DNA of 5,118 nucleotides from Bacteroidales bacterium (lineage in GTDB: Bacteria > Bacteroidota > Bacteroidia > Bacteroidales > B18-G4). The stretch lies in contig JAUXCL010000182.1 of the NCBI GenBank assembly GCA_030618905.1, positions 1 to 5,118 of the forward strand. The letters run 5' to 3'. Below are positions 1-5,118 of the stretch, piece after piece. Made by a program: the position numbers and the translations under genes. How positions within the stretch are numbered: position 1 is the first letter of the stretch; every line of letters starts with the position of its first letter. Under the pieces are notes generated by a model, which was given only the letters and a program-made list of their open reading frames with translations, searched no databases and was not told the origin of the DNA.

Positions 1-68
1 AGTTCGCGCCAGCCCAGGCTGTTGACAACGTGGTGTTGCAGGGCAGGATGTAACTTGTCAAACGTCAT
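1..68 (-). CDS. N-terminal fragment of a probable DEAD/DEAH-box helicase (runs off left edge)
   Basis: Only the first 22 codons and two bases of the next (CT, so Leu) are in the window. The peptide begins MTFDKLHPALQHHVVNSLGW and continues R-E-L. From memory of the family, an N-terminal 'LHPALQxHIVNxLGWxxLRPxQ' segment precedes the helicase core in a group of bacterial DEAD/DEAH-box helicases, where it leads into a Q-motif-like element. The ATG at 68-66 is the earliest possible start, because an in-frame TGA lies at 74-72, two codons upstream and inside the 7-bp repeat array. There is no Shine-Dalgarno sequence. The gene lies downstream of, and in the same direction as, the XRE gene, across a 177-bp repeat-filled spacer. 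No ATPase motif is visible, so the product is a recognition call on a very short peptide; the start itself is better supported. Confidence 0.5.
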   Translation of the reverse strand, partial: MTFDKLHPALQHHVVNSLGWRE

Positions 69-70
69 TG

Positions 71-119
71 GTCAGTTGTCAGTTGTCAGTTGTCAGTTGT
101 CGGTTGTCGGTTGTTGGTT
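71..119. repeat. Tandem array, seven copies of a 7-bp unit (GTCAGTT type)
   Basis: Seven contiguous 7-mers fill this stretch: four exact GTCAGTT (71-98), two GTCGGTT (99-112) and one GTTGGTT (113-119). Divergence increases away from the helicase start codon. The array stops 2 bp before the ATG at 68-66, so on the minus strand it forms the immediate 5' leader of that gene. In that orientation a rotated unit reads TGACAAC and carries TGA. Because 7 is not a multiple of 3, the stop recurs in all three frames. There are no unique spacers, so this is not a CRISPR. Confidence 0.93.
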
Positions 120-121
120 TT

Positions 122-161
122 GTTTAGTCGTTTAGTTGTTGAGATGTTGAGTTGTTTAATC
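122..161. repeat. Degenerate 8-bp-period array, GT-rich (GTTTAGTT / GTTGAGTT type)
   Basis: Five 8-mers follow one another: GTTTAGTC, GTTTAGTT, GTTGAGAT, GTTGAGTT and GTTTAATC. They share the frame GTTkArnn. The array lies between the 7-bp array and the AC-rich 8-bp array and, with them, leaves almost no unique sequence in the spacer. Its right half is partly complementary to the start of the next array (146-160 against 162-176, 11 of 15 Watson-Crick pairs around C161), giving a weak imperfect hairpin. As a terminator for the XRE gene this would be poor: it is AT-rich and has no T-tract. Confidence 0.75.
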
Positions 162-168
162 ATTTAAC

Positions 169-240
169 AATTTGACAATATAGCAATATAACAGTATAGC
201 AATAGAGCAATATAACAGTATAGCAATATGACAATTGATC
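169..240. repeat. 8-bp-period array, nine units of AATATAGC / AATATAAC type
   Basis: Nine consecutive 8-mers: AATTTGAC, AATATAGC, AATATAAC, AGTATAGC, AATAGAGC, AATATAAC, AGTATAGC, AATATGAC and AATTGATC. The consensus is AATATAgC. A higher-order repeat of 24 bp (three units) is visible: 182-204 recurs exactly at 206-228. The array ends 5 bp from the stop codon of the XRE gene (246-248), so it occupies the 3' flank of that gene. Units at the ends are more diverged than those in the middle. Confidence 0.85.
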
Positions 241-245
241 CGGAA

Positions 246-758
246 TTATTCGCTTAGAATGGCATTAATTTTCGTTCGCAGCTCCGTAATCTCTTCCCTC
301 AACATTTTCAATTTCTTTTCTGATGCGGTTTTTTTCTTTCCATCAGCCAGGTCCTCATCATAGATCCTGTCCATATTGCTGAAATTTTCCTGCAATTCTT
401 TGTACCTGGACTTAATCCGGCTGACCTGCTCGCTGAGGTAGTTGATGACGTAATCATTCTTTTTGAGCACCTTATCACTCATCTCCATGATCTTGATCTT
501 GTCTGCCAACTGCTCTTCCAGAAAGCCGATTTTTTCGTCAAGACCAGCAGATGCTCCTGCTCCTCCAAAAAATGATGACACCGGTATCCCCAGCTCTTTA
601 GCAATGGCCTCCAAGGTCGTTACTTTCAATGAATTATTGGCCAGTGCGGCATACAGTCCGGAAGTAGACATGTTCACTCCGGCGCTCCCTGCCAGTTCCT
701 GAATGTTGATCCCCTTGTCCTGGCATGCTTTTTTGATTTTTGTTTTGAGGTCTATCAT
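246..758 (-). CDS. XRE-family helix-turn-helix regulator with C-terminal coiled coil
   Basis: This is a 170-residue protein, probably a cytoplasmic DNA-binding regulator. Residues 6-62 fit the Cro/C1-type HTH fold: an amphipathic first helix, the 'IQELAGSAGV' helix (19-28), a recognition-helix region around 'STSGLYAALA' (31-40), then 'LKVTTLEAIAKELGIPVSSFF' (44-64), the typical last helices. A flexible Gly/Ala stretch (65-72) joins this to a long charged, Leu/Ile-spaced region (73-130 and 145-168) expected to form a coiled coil, likely for dimerisation or partner binding. The start at 758 begins directly at the HTH domain and lacks a Shine-Dalgarno sequence. The gene diverges from lemA across a 153-bp spacer holding a candidate operator, so autoregulation and control of the lemA operon are plausible but inferred. 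No ligand or partner domain is recognisable. Confidence 0.88.
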   Translation of the reverse strand: MIDLKTKIKKACQDKGINIQELAGSAGVNMSTSGLYAALANNSLKVTTLEAIAKELGIPVSSFFGGAGASAGLDEKIGFLEEQLADKIKIMEMSDKVLKKNDYVINYLSEQVSRIKSRYKELQENFSNMDRIYDEDLADGKKKTASEKKLKMLREEITELRTKINAILSE

Positions 759-800
759 GAGCGTATAATTTTTAGGAATATTTCTACTAAATTAAAATAA

Positions 801-835
801 ACAATGTAAAATGTAAAGAAATATTTTACAATTGT
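801..835. promoter_or_regulatory. Candidate operator: imperfect palindrome with three TGTAAA half-sites
   Basis: The left arm ACAATGTAAAAT (801-812) is matched by ATTTTACAATTGT (823-835), its reverse complement apart from one inserted A, around a 10-bp centre. TGTAAA occurs at 805-810 and 812-817 on the plus strand and at 825-830 on the minus strand, giving direct (7-bp spaced) and inverted half-sites. It lies in the spacer between the divergent XRE and lemA genes, 9 bp upstream of the TTTG of the lemA promoter. Paired half-sites suit an XRE-type dimer. The whole region is very AT-rich, which makes chance symmetry more likely. Confidence 0.4.
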
Positions 836-844
836 TCAAGGAGT

Positions 845-874
845 TTGTTATAATTGATAAAATCCCTACTTTTG
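845..874 (+). promoter_or_regulatory. Bacteroidetes-type promoter for the lemA operon
   Basis: The -7 element TACTTTTG (867-874) matches the Bacteroidetes consensus TAnnTTTG exactly. TTG (845-847, within TTTG from 844) lies 19 bp upstream, the expected spacing for the -33 element. Transcription would begin near 880 and give a leader of about 30 nt before the lemA ATG at 912. No comparable element was found on the minus strand of this spacer for the XRE gene. Confidence 0.65.
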
Positions 875-911
875 AATAAACTAGTTAATTATTCATTTAA
901 ACCTTATTATT

Positions 912-1472
912 ATGACTATTATTATCATTATTGCCGTTATCATCCTGATCGCAATATTTCTGATATCCCTTTATAACCGCCTGGTGAAACTGCGCAATAA
1001 CCGGGAAAATGCTTTTGCCGATATTGATGTACAACTACGCCAGCGACATGACCTCATCCCACAACTTGTAGATACGGTTAAAGGATACATGAAGCATGAA
1101 GAAAAAGTGTTGACTGCGGTCACAGAAGCCAGGGCCAATGCCATGAAGGCCGGCAACATTGACGACAAGATCAAAGCTGAAAATCAGTTGACTGCTGCGC
1201 TGGGCGGATTACAGGTAGCTGTGGAAGCTTATCCTGACCTGAAGGCCAGTCAGAACTTCATGCAATTGCAGGAGGAGATCTCCGATGTGGAGAACAAGCT
1301 CGCTGCTGCACGTCGTTTCTTTAATTCAGCCACCAAGGAATTGAATAATGCCGTTGAGGTATTTCCATCCAATATCGTTGCAGGAATGTTCGGATTCAAA
1401 AGAGAGATCATGTTCGACCTGGGAGGAGATCGCAGGGAGCAAATGGAAGAACCACCCAAGACAAATTTCTAA
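912..1472 (+). CDS. lemA: LemA family protein
   Basis: This 186-residue protein has the full LemA-family architecture and usual length. A single N-terminal membrane segment (about 2-21, very rich in Ile) is followed by the hallmark 'YNRLVKLRNN' and 'AFADIDVQLRQRHDLIPQLV' (34-53), then a long helical region to about residue 150 and the conserved end 'FPSNIVAGMFGFK' (151-163). The predicted topology is a short N-terminus, one transmembrane helix and a helical-bundle domain outside the cytoplasm. The molecular role of LemA proteins is not established. They are often encoded beside membrane metalloproteases, as here: the protease ATG is 4 bp after this stop codon, which implies co-transcription. 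The start at 912 places the membrane helix at residue 2 and sits about 30 nt after the predicted transcription start. Confidence 0.95.
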   Translation: MTIIIIIAVIILIAIFLISLYNRLVKLRNNRENAFADIDVQLRQRHDLIPQLVDTVKGYMKHEEKVLTAVTEARANAMKAGNIDDKIKAENQLTAALGGLQVAVEAYPDLKASQNFMQLQEEISDVENKLAAARRFFNSATKELNNAVEVFPSNIVAGMFGFKREIMFDLGGDRREQMEEPPKTNF

Positions 1473-1476
1473 ACTC

Positions 1477-2433
1477 ATGAAATACGTTGGTATACAGACC
1501 CAGATCTGGCGAAACAACACCAAATCCATGATATTGTTGATCATGTTTCCCCTGGTATTTTATGCATTGGTCTGGCTTTTTATTTTCTTAACTTCCTCCA
1601 ACTCAGAGTATCAGGAAATCGATCCTGTACAAGATGCCAATACCGGATTTGTCTATGCATTTCCATGGATTACCGTAGGGGTGGCCATCTGGTTCCTGAT
1701 TGCCTATTTTTCACATTCATCCATGATTCAGCGGGCCACCGGGGCCAGTCCGCTGGAAAGAAAAGAAAATAAAAGGGTATATAACCTTATGGAAAACCTG
1801 TGTATTGGTACCGGCATGAAAATGCCCAGGGTTAATATCATCCAGGATGACTCCCTGAATGCTTTTGCCAGTGGTATTAACCGGCGAACCTATACGGTTA
1901 CCCTGTCCAGTGGCATCATCAGGAAACTCAATGATGAGGAGCTGGAAGGTGTCATGGCACACGAACTGAGTCATATCCGTAACCGTGATGTGCGCCTGTT
2001 GATCGTATCCATCATTTTTGTGGGCATCTTTGCTTTCCTGGCGGAAATGATATTTCGCAGCATGCTTTTCAGCGGTGGACGACGCAGCAGTAGTGGAAAG
2101 GGTGGTGGAGCAGCCCAATTGATTGGCCTGGTACTGGCATTGGTGGGTTTATTGCTGGCAACCCTGTTTCGTTTTGCCATTTCCAGGAAACGGGAATACA
2201 TGGCTGATGCCGGTGCTTCCGATATGACGAGGAACCCGGAAGCCCTTGCTTCCGCCCTGAGAAAAATTTCGTTTGATCCCAGGATAGAGGCTGTTAAGCG
2301 ACAGGATGTTGCACAGCTGTTCATCGAGCACCCGCTGGACAAGAAGAAAAAAAGCAAAGGCTTCTCTATCAACAAGCTCTTTGCAACACATCCTCCTATT
2401 GAGGATAGAATAAGCGTATTGGAACAATTTTAA
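1477..2433 (+). CDS. htpX: HtpX-like M48 family membrane zinc metalloprotease
   Basis: This 318-residue integral membrane protease belongs to peptidase family M48. The zinc-binding HExxH motif is HELSH (162-166), in 'EELEGVMAHELSHIRNRDVRL'. The third zinc ligand is probably E240 in 'SRKREYMADAGASDM' (236-250), and a conserved 'LFATHPPIEDRI' occurs at 301-312. Four hydrophobic segments are visible at about 18-40, 61-80, 173-197 and 213-235, matching HtpX topology. A Gly/Ser/Arg-rich loop (199-213) separates the last two. HtpX proteases degrade damaged membrane proteins. The frame stays open upstream to an ATG at 1348, but that would overlap the end of lemA by about 125 bp. The ATG at 1477 gives the normal HtpX N-terminus ('MKYVGIQTQIWRNNTK') and is preferred. 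It is somewhat longer than E. coli HtpX, and all catalytic residues are present. Confidence 0.93.
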   Translation: MKYVGIQTQIWRNNTKSMILLIMFPLVFYALVWLFIFLTSSNSEYQEIDPVQDANTGFVYAFPWITVGVAIWFLIAYFSHSSMIQRATGASPLERKENKRVYNLMENLCIGTGMKMPRVNIIQDDSLNAFASGINRRTYTVTLSSGIIRKLNDEELEGVMAHELSHIRNRDVRLLIVSIIFVGIFAFLAEMIFRSMLFSGGRRSSSGKGGGAAQLIGLVLALVGLLLATLFRFAISRKREYMADAGASDMTRNPEALASALRKISFDPRIEAVKRQDVAQLFIEHPLDKKKKSKGFSINKLFATHPPIEDRISVLEQF

Positions 2434-2448
2434 CATAAAATCAATATC

Positions 2449-3204
2449 ATGAAAAAAACGATTATTTGCATTCTGGTTATTTTCCTTGTGATTGCTGCAG
2501 CCATTTACTATACCTGTATGCAGCGTGAAAAGTTTGAAAAAGAAAAAAACGAAGCCGTAGCAGAAGCAGTGCAAAATGCTATTGATTCCATCAATCAAAG
2601 ACAAGCATTGCAGGTCCCTGTTCAGCAGAGCAAGGCACACAAACCACCTCCTCCACCGCCCCCTGCGCCAAAGAAAAAAGCAAGAACTCAAGTTGAGCCA
2701 GAGCCAGTTGAACCTGATATGCTGGTTGATGAACGTGATGGGCATCAATACAAAATCTTTGAAACCAATGGCCTGTGGTGGATGGCACAGAACCTGAATT
2801 TTGAAACACAGGACTCCTGGTGCTATGAGCTTGAAAACAGCAATTGTGATAACTGGGGATATCTTTATACCTGGAACGCTGCCATTGGAGCATGTCCACA
2901 AGGCTGGCATTTGCCCAATGACCAGGAATGGTCTGACCTGATCAATTATTATGGCGGAGTTCACTATGCCGGGAAGGAACTTAAGGAAGGTGGCGCATCA
3001 AAATTTAATGCATTGATGAGCGGTTACCGTGATAAGGCTGGTTTTTTTGGCAAAGGAAATATAAGCACTTATTTCTGGTCATCAACCGAGCAAAACAAGG
3101 ATTATGCGAGTTTTAAAGGAATTTATTCGCAAGTCGATAATGTCGGCACTTACACCTATACCAAACCGGATGCGATTTCGGTTCGCTGTGTTAAGAATCA
3201 GTGA
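2449..3204 (+). CDS. Membrane-anchored FISUMP-domain protein
   Basis: A 251-residue protein. Residues 1-3 are MKK and 4-22 form one hydrophobic helix. C23 follows 'IYYT', which is not a lipobox, so this looks like an uncleaved signal anchor. Residues 25-50 are charged and probably helical, and 66-89 are a Pro-rich spacer with a run of eight prolines broken by one Ala. Residues 91-251 match the FISUMP domain (Fibrobacter succinogenes major paralogous domain): 'VDERDGHQYKI' (93-103), 'WWMAQNLN' (110-117), 'WCYELENSNCDNWGYLYTW' (124-142), 'CPQGWHLPNDQEW' (149-161), 'GYRDKAGFF' (192-200), 'FWSSTE' (209-214) and 'ISVRCVKN' (243-250). Four Cys (125, 133, 149, 247) could form disulfides outside the cytoplasm. 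The domain has no established biochemical function. The gene starts 15 bp after the protease and its TGA is the first triplet of the following 7-bp array. Tethering on a proline stalk suggests the domain faces the periplasm. Confidence 0.85.
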   Translation: MKKTIICILVIFLVIAAAIYYTCMQREKFEKEKNEAVAEAVQNAIDSINQRQALQVPVQQSKAHKPPPPPPPAPKKKARTQVEPEPVEPDMLVDERDGHQYKIFETNGLWWMAQNLNFETQDSWCYELENSNCDNWGYLYTWNAAIGACPQGWHLPNDQEWSDLINYYGGVHYAGKELKEGGASKFNALMSGYRDKAGFFGKGNISTYFWSSTEQNKDYASFKGIYSQVDNVGTYTYTKPDAISVRCVKNQ

Positions 3205-3250
3205 ACGGTGAACAGTGAACGGTGAACGGTGAACGGTGAACAGTGAACGG
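3202..3250. repeat. Tandem array, seven copies of a 7-bp unit (TGAACGG / TGAACAG)
   Basis: Seven perfect-length 7-mers: TGAACGG at units 1, 3, 4, 5 and 7, and TGAACAG at units 2 and 6. The first three bases (3202-3204) are the stop codon of the FISUMP gene. The array ends 2 bp before the ATG at 3253, so it makes up nearly the whole intergenic gap. Each unit contains TGA and 7 is not a multiple of 3, so stops occur in all three plus-strand frames. No hairpin or terminator replaces it between the two genes. Confidence 0.95.
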
Positions 3251-3252
3251 AA

Positions 3253-5118
3253 ATGTGGAAAATGAGAAGGATAATTTGGTTTTTGTTTGTTTTGCTGCTT
3301 CTCGTTGGATGTGGTATTCAAAACAATTCAAAGGATGAAGTACTCTGGATCATATCTGCGCCAGCCGGAGATAAATTCACAAAAATTGTAAAGAGCGGGC
3401 AAACGGTGATCCCGAACGGCAGGTTTATCACCCCTGCCGGGAAAAGTATTGTAACCGCACCACATCCATACGGATTAACCCTGAGCCGGGATGGCAATAC
3501 TGCAGTTACAGCCAATTCAGGAACCAGTCCTTTGTCCATTACTATTGTCCGCAATATTTTATCACAAGGCCCTGTGGTTCAGCAAGTACCCCCGGGCCCA
3601 TCCACCGACAGGGGGGTATTGGCCTCGGTGTTTATGGGCCTGGCCATATCTCCCGACAACCAGACAATTTATGTGGCCGGCGGGCAGGAGAATATGATCT
3701 ATCTTTTCGATGTCAATTCCGGACTTAAAAAAGGTGCTATTGATTGTGCTTCCCTTTCCGAAAAAGTGGATTATACCCACGGCTATATCGGCGATCTTGA
3801 GCTAACGAGCGATGGCAAAACGCTTTATGCCGTTGATCAGATAGGCTTTAGGATGATCATTGCAGACATTGAAAGTAAAACACTTAAGCACTCTGTTCCC
3901 GTGGGACGATATCCATTTGGGATCTGTCTGTCCCCTGATGTAAAGAAGGCCTATGTAGCGAATGTCGGAATGTTTGAGTACGCATTCATTAAAGAGGGGC
4001 CTCATGATACATCCAGGGTAAAACCCATTAACTACCCTGCTTTTGCCTTCGGTTCAAAAGAGATGAAAGAGGGCATAGAAAATGACACCATATCAATTCC
4101 TGGTCTTGGGGATCCAAATGCCATTGAAGGGTTTTCGGTTTTTGTGATTGATCTTGAAGATGCAGACAATCCGGCCCTTATCGCGAAAATAAAAACCGGT
4201 CACCTGGTTGGCACGCTGGTGGAGGGTATCCCGGCCGTGGGCGGATCCAGTCCAAACTCAATTGTTGCCACGGATGAATATGTATTCGTCAGCAATGGCA
4301 ATAACGATAATATCTCGGTCATATCCATCGAACAGGACACGGTGGTCAATACCATTTACCTCAAGCCTGACGGGCGCATAAGGCAGTTTCGGGGTGTGAT
4401 CCCTTTTGGCCTTGCATTAAGCCCGGACCAGCAACGATTGTATGTTGCCGAATCAGGGATTAATGCAATTGCGGTGGTCAATGTCTCAGACTTTAAAGTC
4501 ATGGGGCATATTCCAAGTGGCTGGTTTCCTTCAAAAGTGGAAGTGAGCCATGATGGGAAAAAGCTGATTATCGCCAATGCAAAGGGCTTTGGAAGCGGCC
4601 CCAATGGAGGAGCAAGCTTTGAAAGAGGGGCAGAAGGAAGCTATATTGGATCCTTAATGAAAGGAACGCTTCAAATTGTCGATATCCCTGAAGATGAACA
4701 ACTCAAGGAGATGACCGAACAGGTCATTTTTAATAACTTTCGATTTTCCAGGGCAGATGATCCGGAGTATGAAAACAGGGCAAAAAACCCTGTTCCATTA
4801 TACCCGGGAGCTAAAGAAAGTCCAATTAAGCATATCGTATTTATCTCCAAGGAAAACAGGACCTATGATGAGGTATTCGGGCAAATTGAAAAGGGCAAGG
4901 GAGACCCTTTCCTGGCACGATATGGTATGCGGGCGACATTTACAAATAACAGCAGGACGGATTCTGTTTCAGATGCAACAGTGATGCCCAACCATTTGGC
5001 CCTGGCAGGGGAGTTTGCCATTTCAGACAATTTTTATGTGGATTCCGATGTTTCTGCCGATGGCCATCGCTGGCTGGTGAACACTTATCCGAATGAGTGG
5101 TGTGAGACCGCCACTGCA
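3253..5118 (+). CDS. Lipoprotein with YncE-like beta-propeller fused to a phosphoesterase (alkaline phosphatase-like) domain, 3' truncated
   Basis: The frame is open for 622 codons to the right edge, with no stop. Residues 1-20 form a lipoprotein signal: 'MWKMRR', a hydrophobic core, then the lipobox 'LLVGC' with C20 as the lipidated Cys. Residues 35-480 show repeated beta-propeller blades such as 'HPYGLTLSRDGNTAVTANSG' (71-90), 'MGLAISPDNQTIYVAGGQEN' (128-147), 'LELTSDGKTLYAVD' (182-195), 'PFGLALSPDQQRLYVAESG' (384-402) and 'VEVSHDGKKLIIANAKG' (429-445). From residue 525 a phosphoesterase (PF04185-like) domain begins: 'IKHIVFISKENRTYDEVFG' (525-543), 'MPNHLALAGEF' (578-588) and 'DNFYVDSDVSADGHRW' (592-607). 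E534 and N535 are probable metal ligands. The rest of the catalytic domain lies beyond the window. This matches the 'bifunctional YncE/alkaline phosphatase family' architecture; the substrate is unknown. An alternative start is the ATG at 3262 (MRRIIWF), which also keeps the signal sequence. Confidence 0.88.
   Translation, partial: MWKMRRIIWFLFVLLLLVGCGIQNNSKDEVLWIISAPAGDKFTKIVKSGQTVIPNGRFITPAGKSIVTAPHPYGLTLSRDGNTAVTANSGTSPLSITIVRNILSQGPVVQQVPPGPSTDRGVLASVFMGLAISPDNQTIYVAGGQENMIYLFDVNSGLKKGAIDCASLSEKVDYTHGYIGDLELTSDGKTLYAVDQIGFRMIIADIESKTLKHSVPVGRYPFGICLSPDVKKAYVANVGMFEYAFIKEGPHDTSRVKPINYPAFAFGSKEMKEGIENDTISIPGLGDPNAIEGFSVFVIDLEDADNPALIAKIKTGHLVGTLVEGIPAVGGSSPNSIVATDEYVFVSNGNNDNISVISIEQDTVVNTIYLKPDGRIRQFRGVIPFGLALSPDQQRLYVAESGINAIAVVNVSDFKVMGHIPSGWFPSKVEVSHDGKKLIIANAKGFGSGPNGGASFERGAEGSYIGSLMKGTLQIVDIPEDEQLKEMTEQVIFNNFRFSRADDPEYENRAKNPVPLYPGAKESPIKHIVFISKENRTYDEVFGQIEKGKGDPFLARYGMRATFTNNSRTDSVSDATVMPNHLALAGEFAISDNFYVDSDVSADGHRWLVNTYPNEWCETATA

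Noticed and set aside
3..53. Plus-strand reading ending FAPAQAVDNVVLQGRM then TAA, as the tail of an upstream gene
   Set aside because: It overlaps the minus-strand start whose peptide (LHPALQHHVVNSLGW) is recognisable. The plus-strand peptide resembles nothing known and is too short to support.
146..176. Rho-independent terminator for the XRE gene
   Set aside because: The stem is AT-rich with four mismatches as minus-strand RNA and lacks a following U-tract, so it is better explained by the repeat arrays.
71..240. CRISPR array
   Set aside because: The units are 7-8 bp, contiguous and without unique spacers, and no cas gene is nearby.
1348..1476. Upstream in-frame ATG giving a 361-residue protease
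   Set aside because: It would overlap the lemA coding region by about 125 bp. The extra residues look like out-of-frame lemA, and the ATG at 1477 gives the normal HtpX N-terminus.
2449..2520. Lipoprotein signal with Cys at residue 23 of the FISUMP protein
   Set aside because: The residues before the Cys (I-Y-Y-T) do not fit the lipobox pattern of a small residue at -1 and Leu at -3.
2149..2964. 271-codon minus-strand open frame antisense to the protease and FISUMP genes
   Set aside because: Its residues (many Cys, Phe, His) look like an antisense shadow, and both plus-strand genes underneath have clear family motifs.
3082..3321. Minus-strand frame containing repeated FTVHRS peptides
   Set aside because: The peptide repeat is only the translation of the 7-bp DNA array at 3202-3250, and the rest is antisense to two real genes.

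Overview
The window looks like a chromosomal segment of a member of the Bacteroidota. The evidence is: no gene start is preceded by a convincing Shine-Dalgarno sequence; the one clear promoter has the Bacteroidetes form (TTG, 19 bp, TAnnTTTG); one protein carries a FISUMP (Fibrobacter succinogenes major paralogous) domain; and the AT-rich spacers are filled with 7- and 8-bp tandem repeats. No RNA gene, insertion sequence, phage gene or CRISPR array was seen.

Layout. Positions 1-68 (minus) hold the first 23 codons of a gene leaving the left edge, probably a DEAD/DEAH-type helicase. The spacer 69-245 is almost wholly repetitive: seven 7-mers directly upstream of the helicase start, then two 8-bp-period arrays. 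Positions 246-758 (minus) encode an XRE-type helix-turn-helix regulator with a coiled-coil tail. The divergent spacer 759-911 holds a candidate operator (801-835) and a Bacteroidetes-type promoter (845-874) reading right. Four plus-strand genes follow: a LemA-family membrane protein (912-1472), an HtpX-like M48 membrane metalloprotease (1477-2433), a membrane-anchored FISUMP-domain protein (2449-3204) and a lipoprotein fusing a YncE-like beta-propeller to a phosphoesterase domain (3253 to the right edge, incomplete).

How the genes may work together. lemA and the protease are 4 bp apart, a pairing common in bacteria, and the FISUMP gene follows after 15 bp, so the three probably form one transcript from the promoter at 845-874. 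The fourth gene is separated only by a second array of exactly seven 7-mers, which begins with the FISUMP stop codon and ends 2 bp before the next ATG. The XRE protein is a natural candidate to act at the shared upstream spacer; that is inference.

The gene content is mostly recognisable families. The least explained material is the repeat-filled spacers: two unrelated start codons are each preceded by a 7 x 7-bp array whose sense strand places TGA in all three frames.
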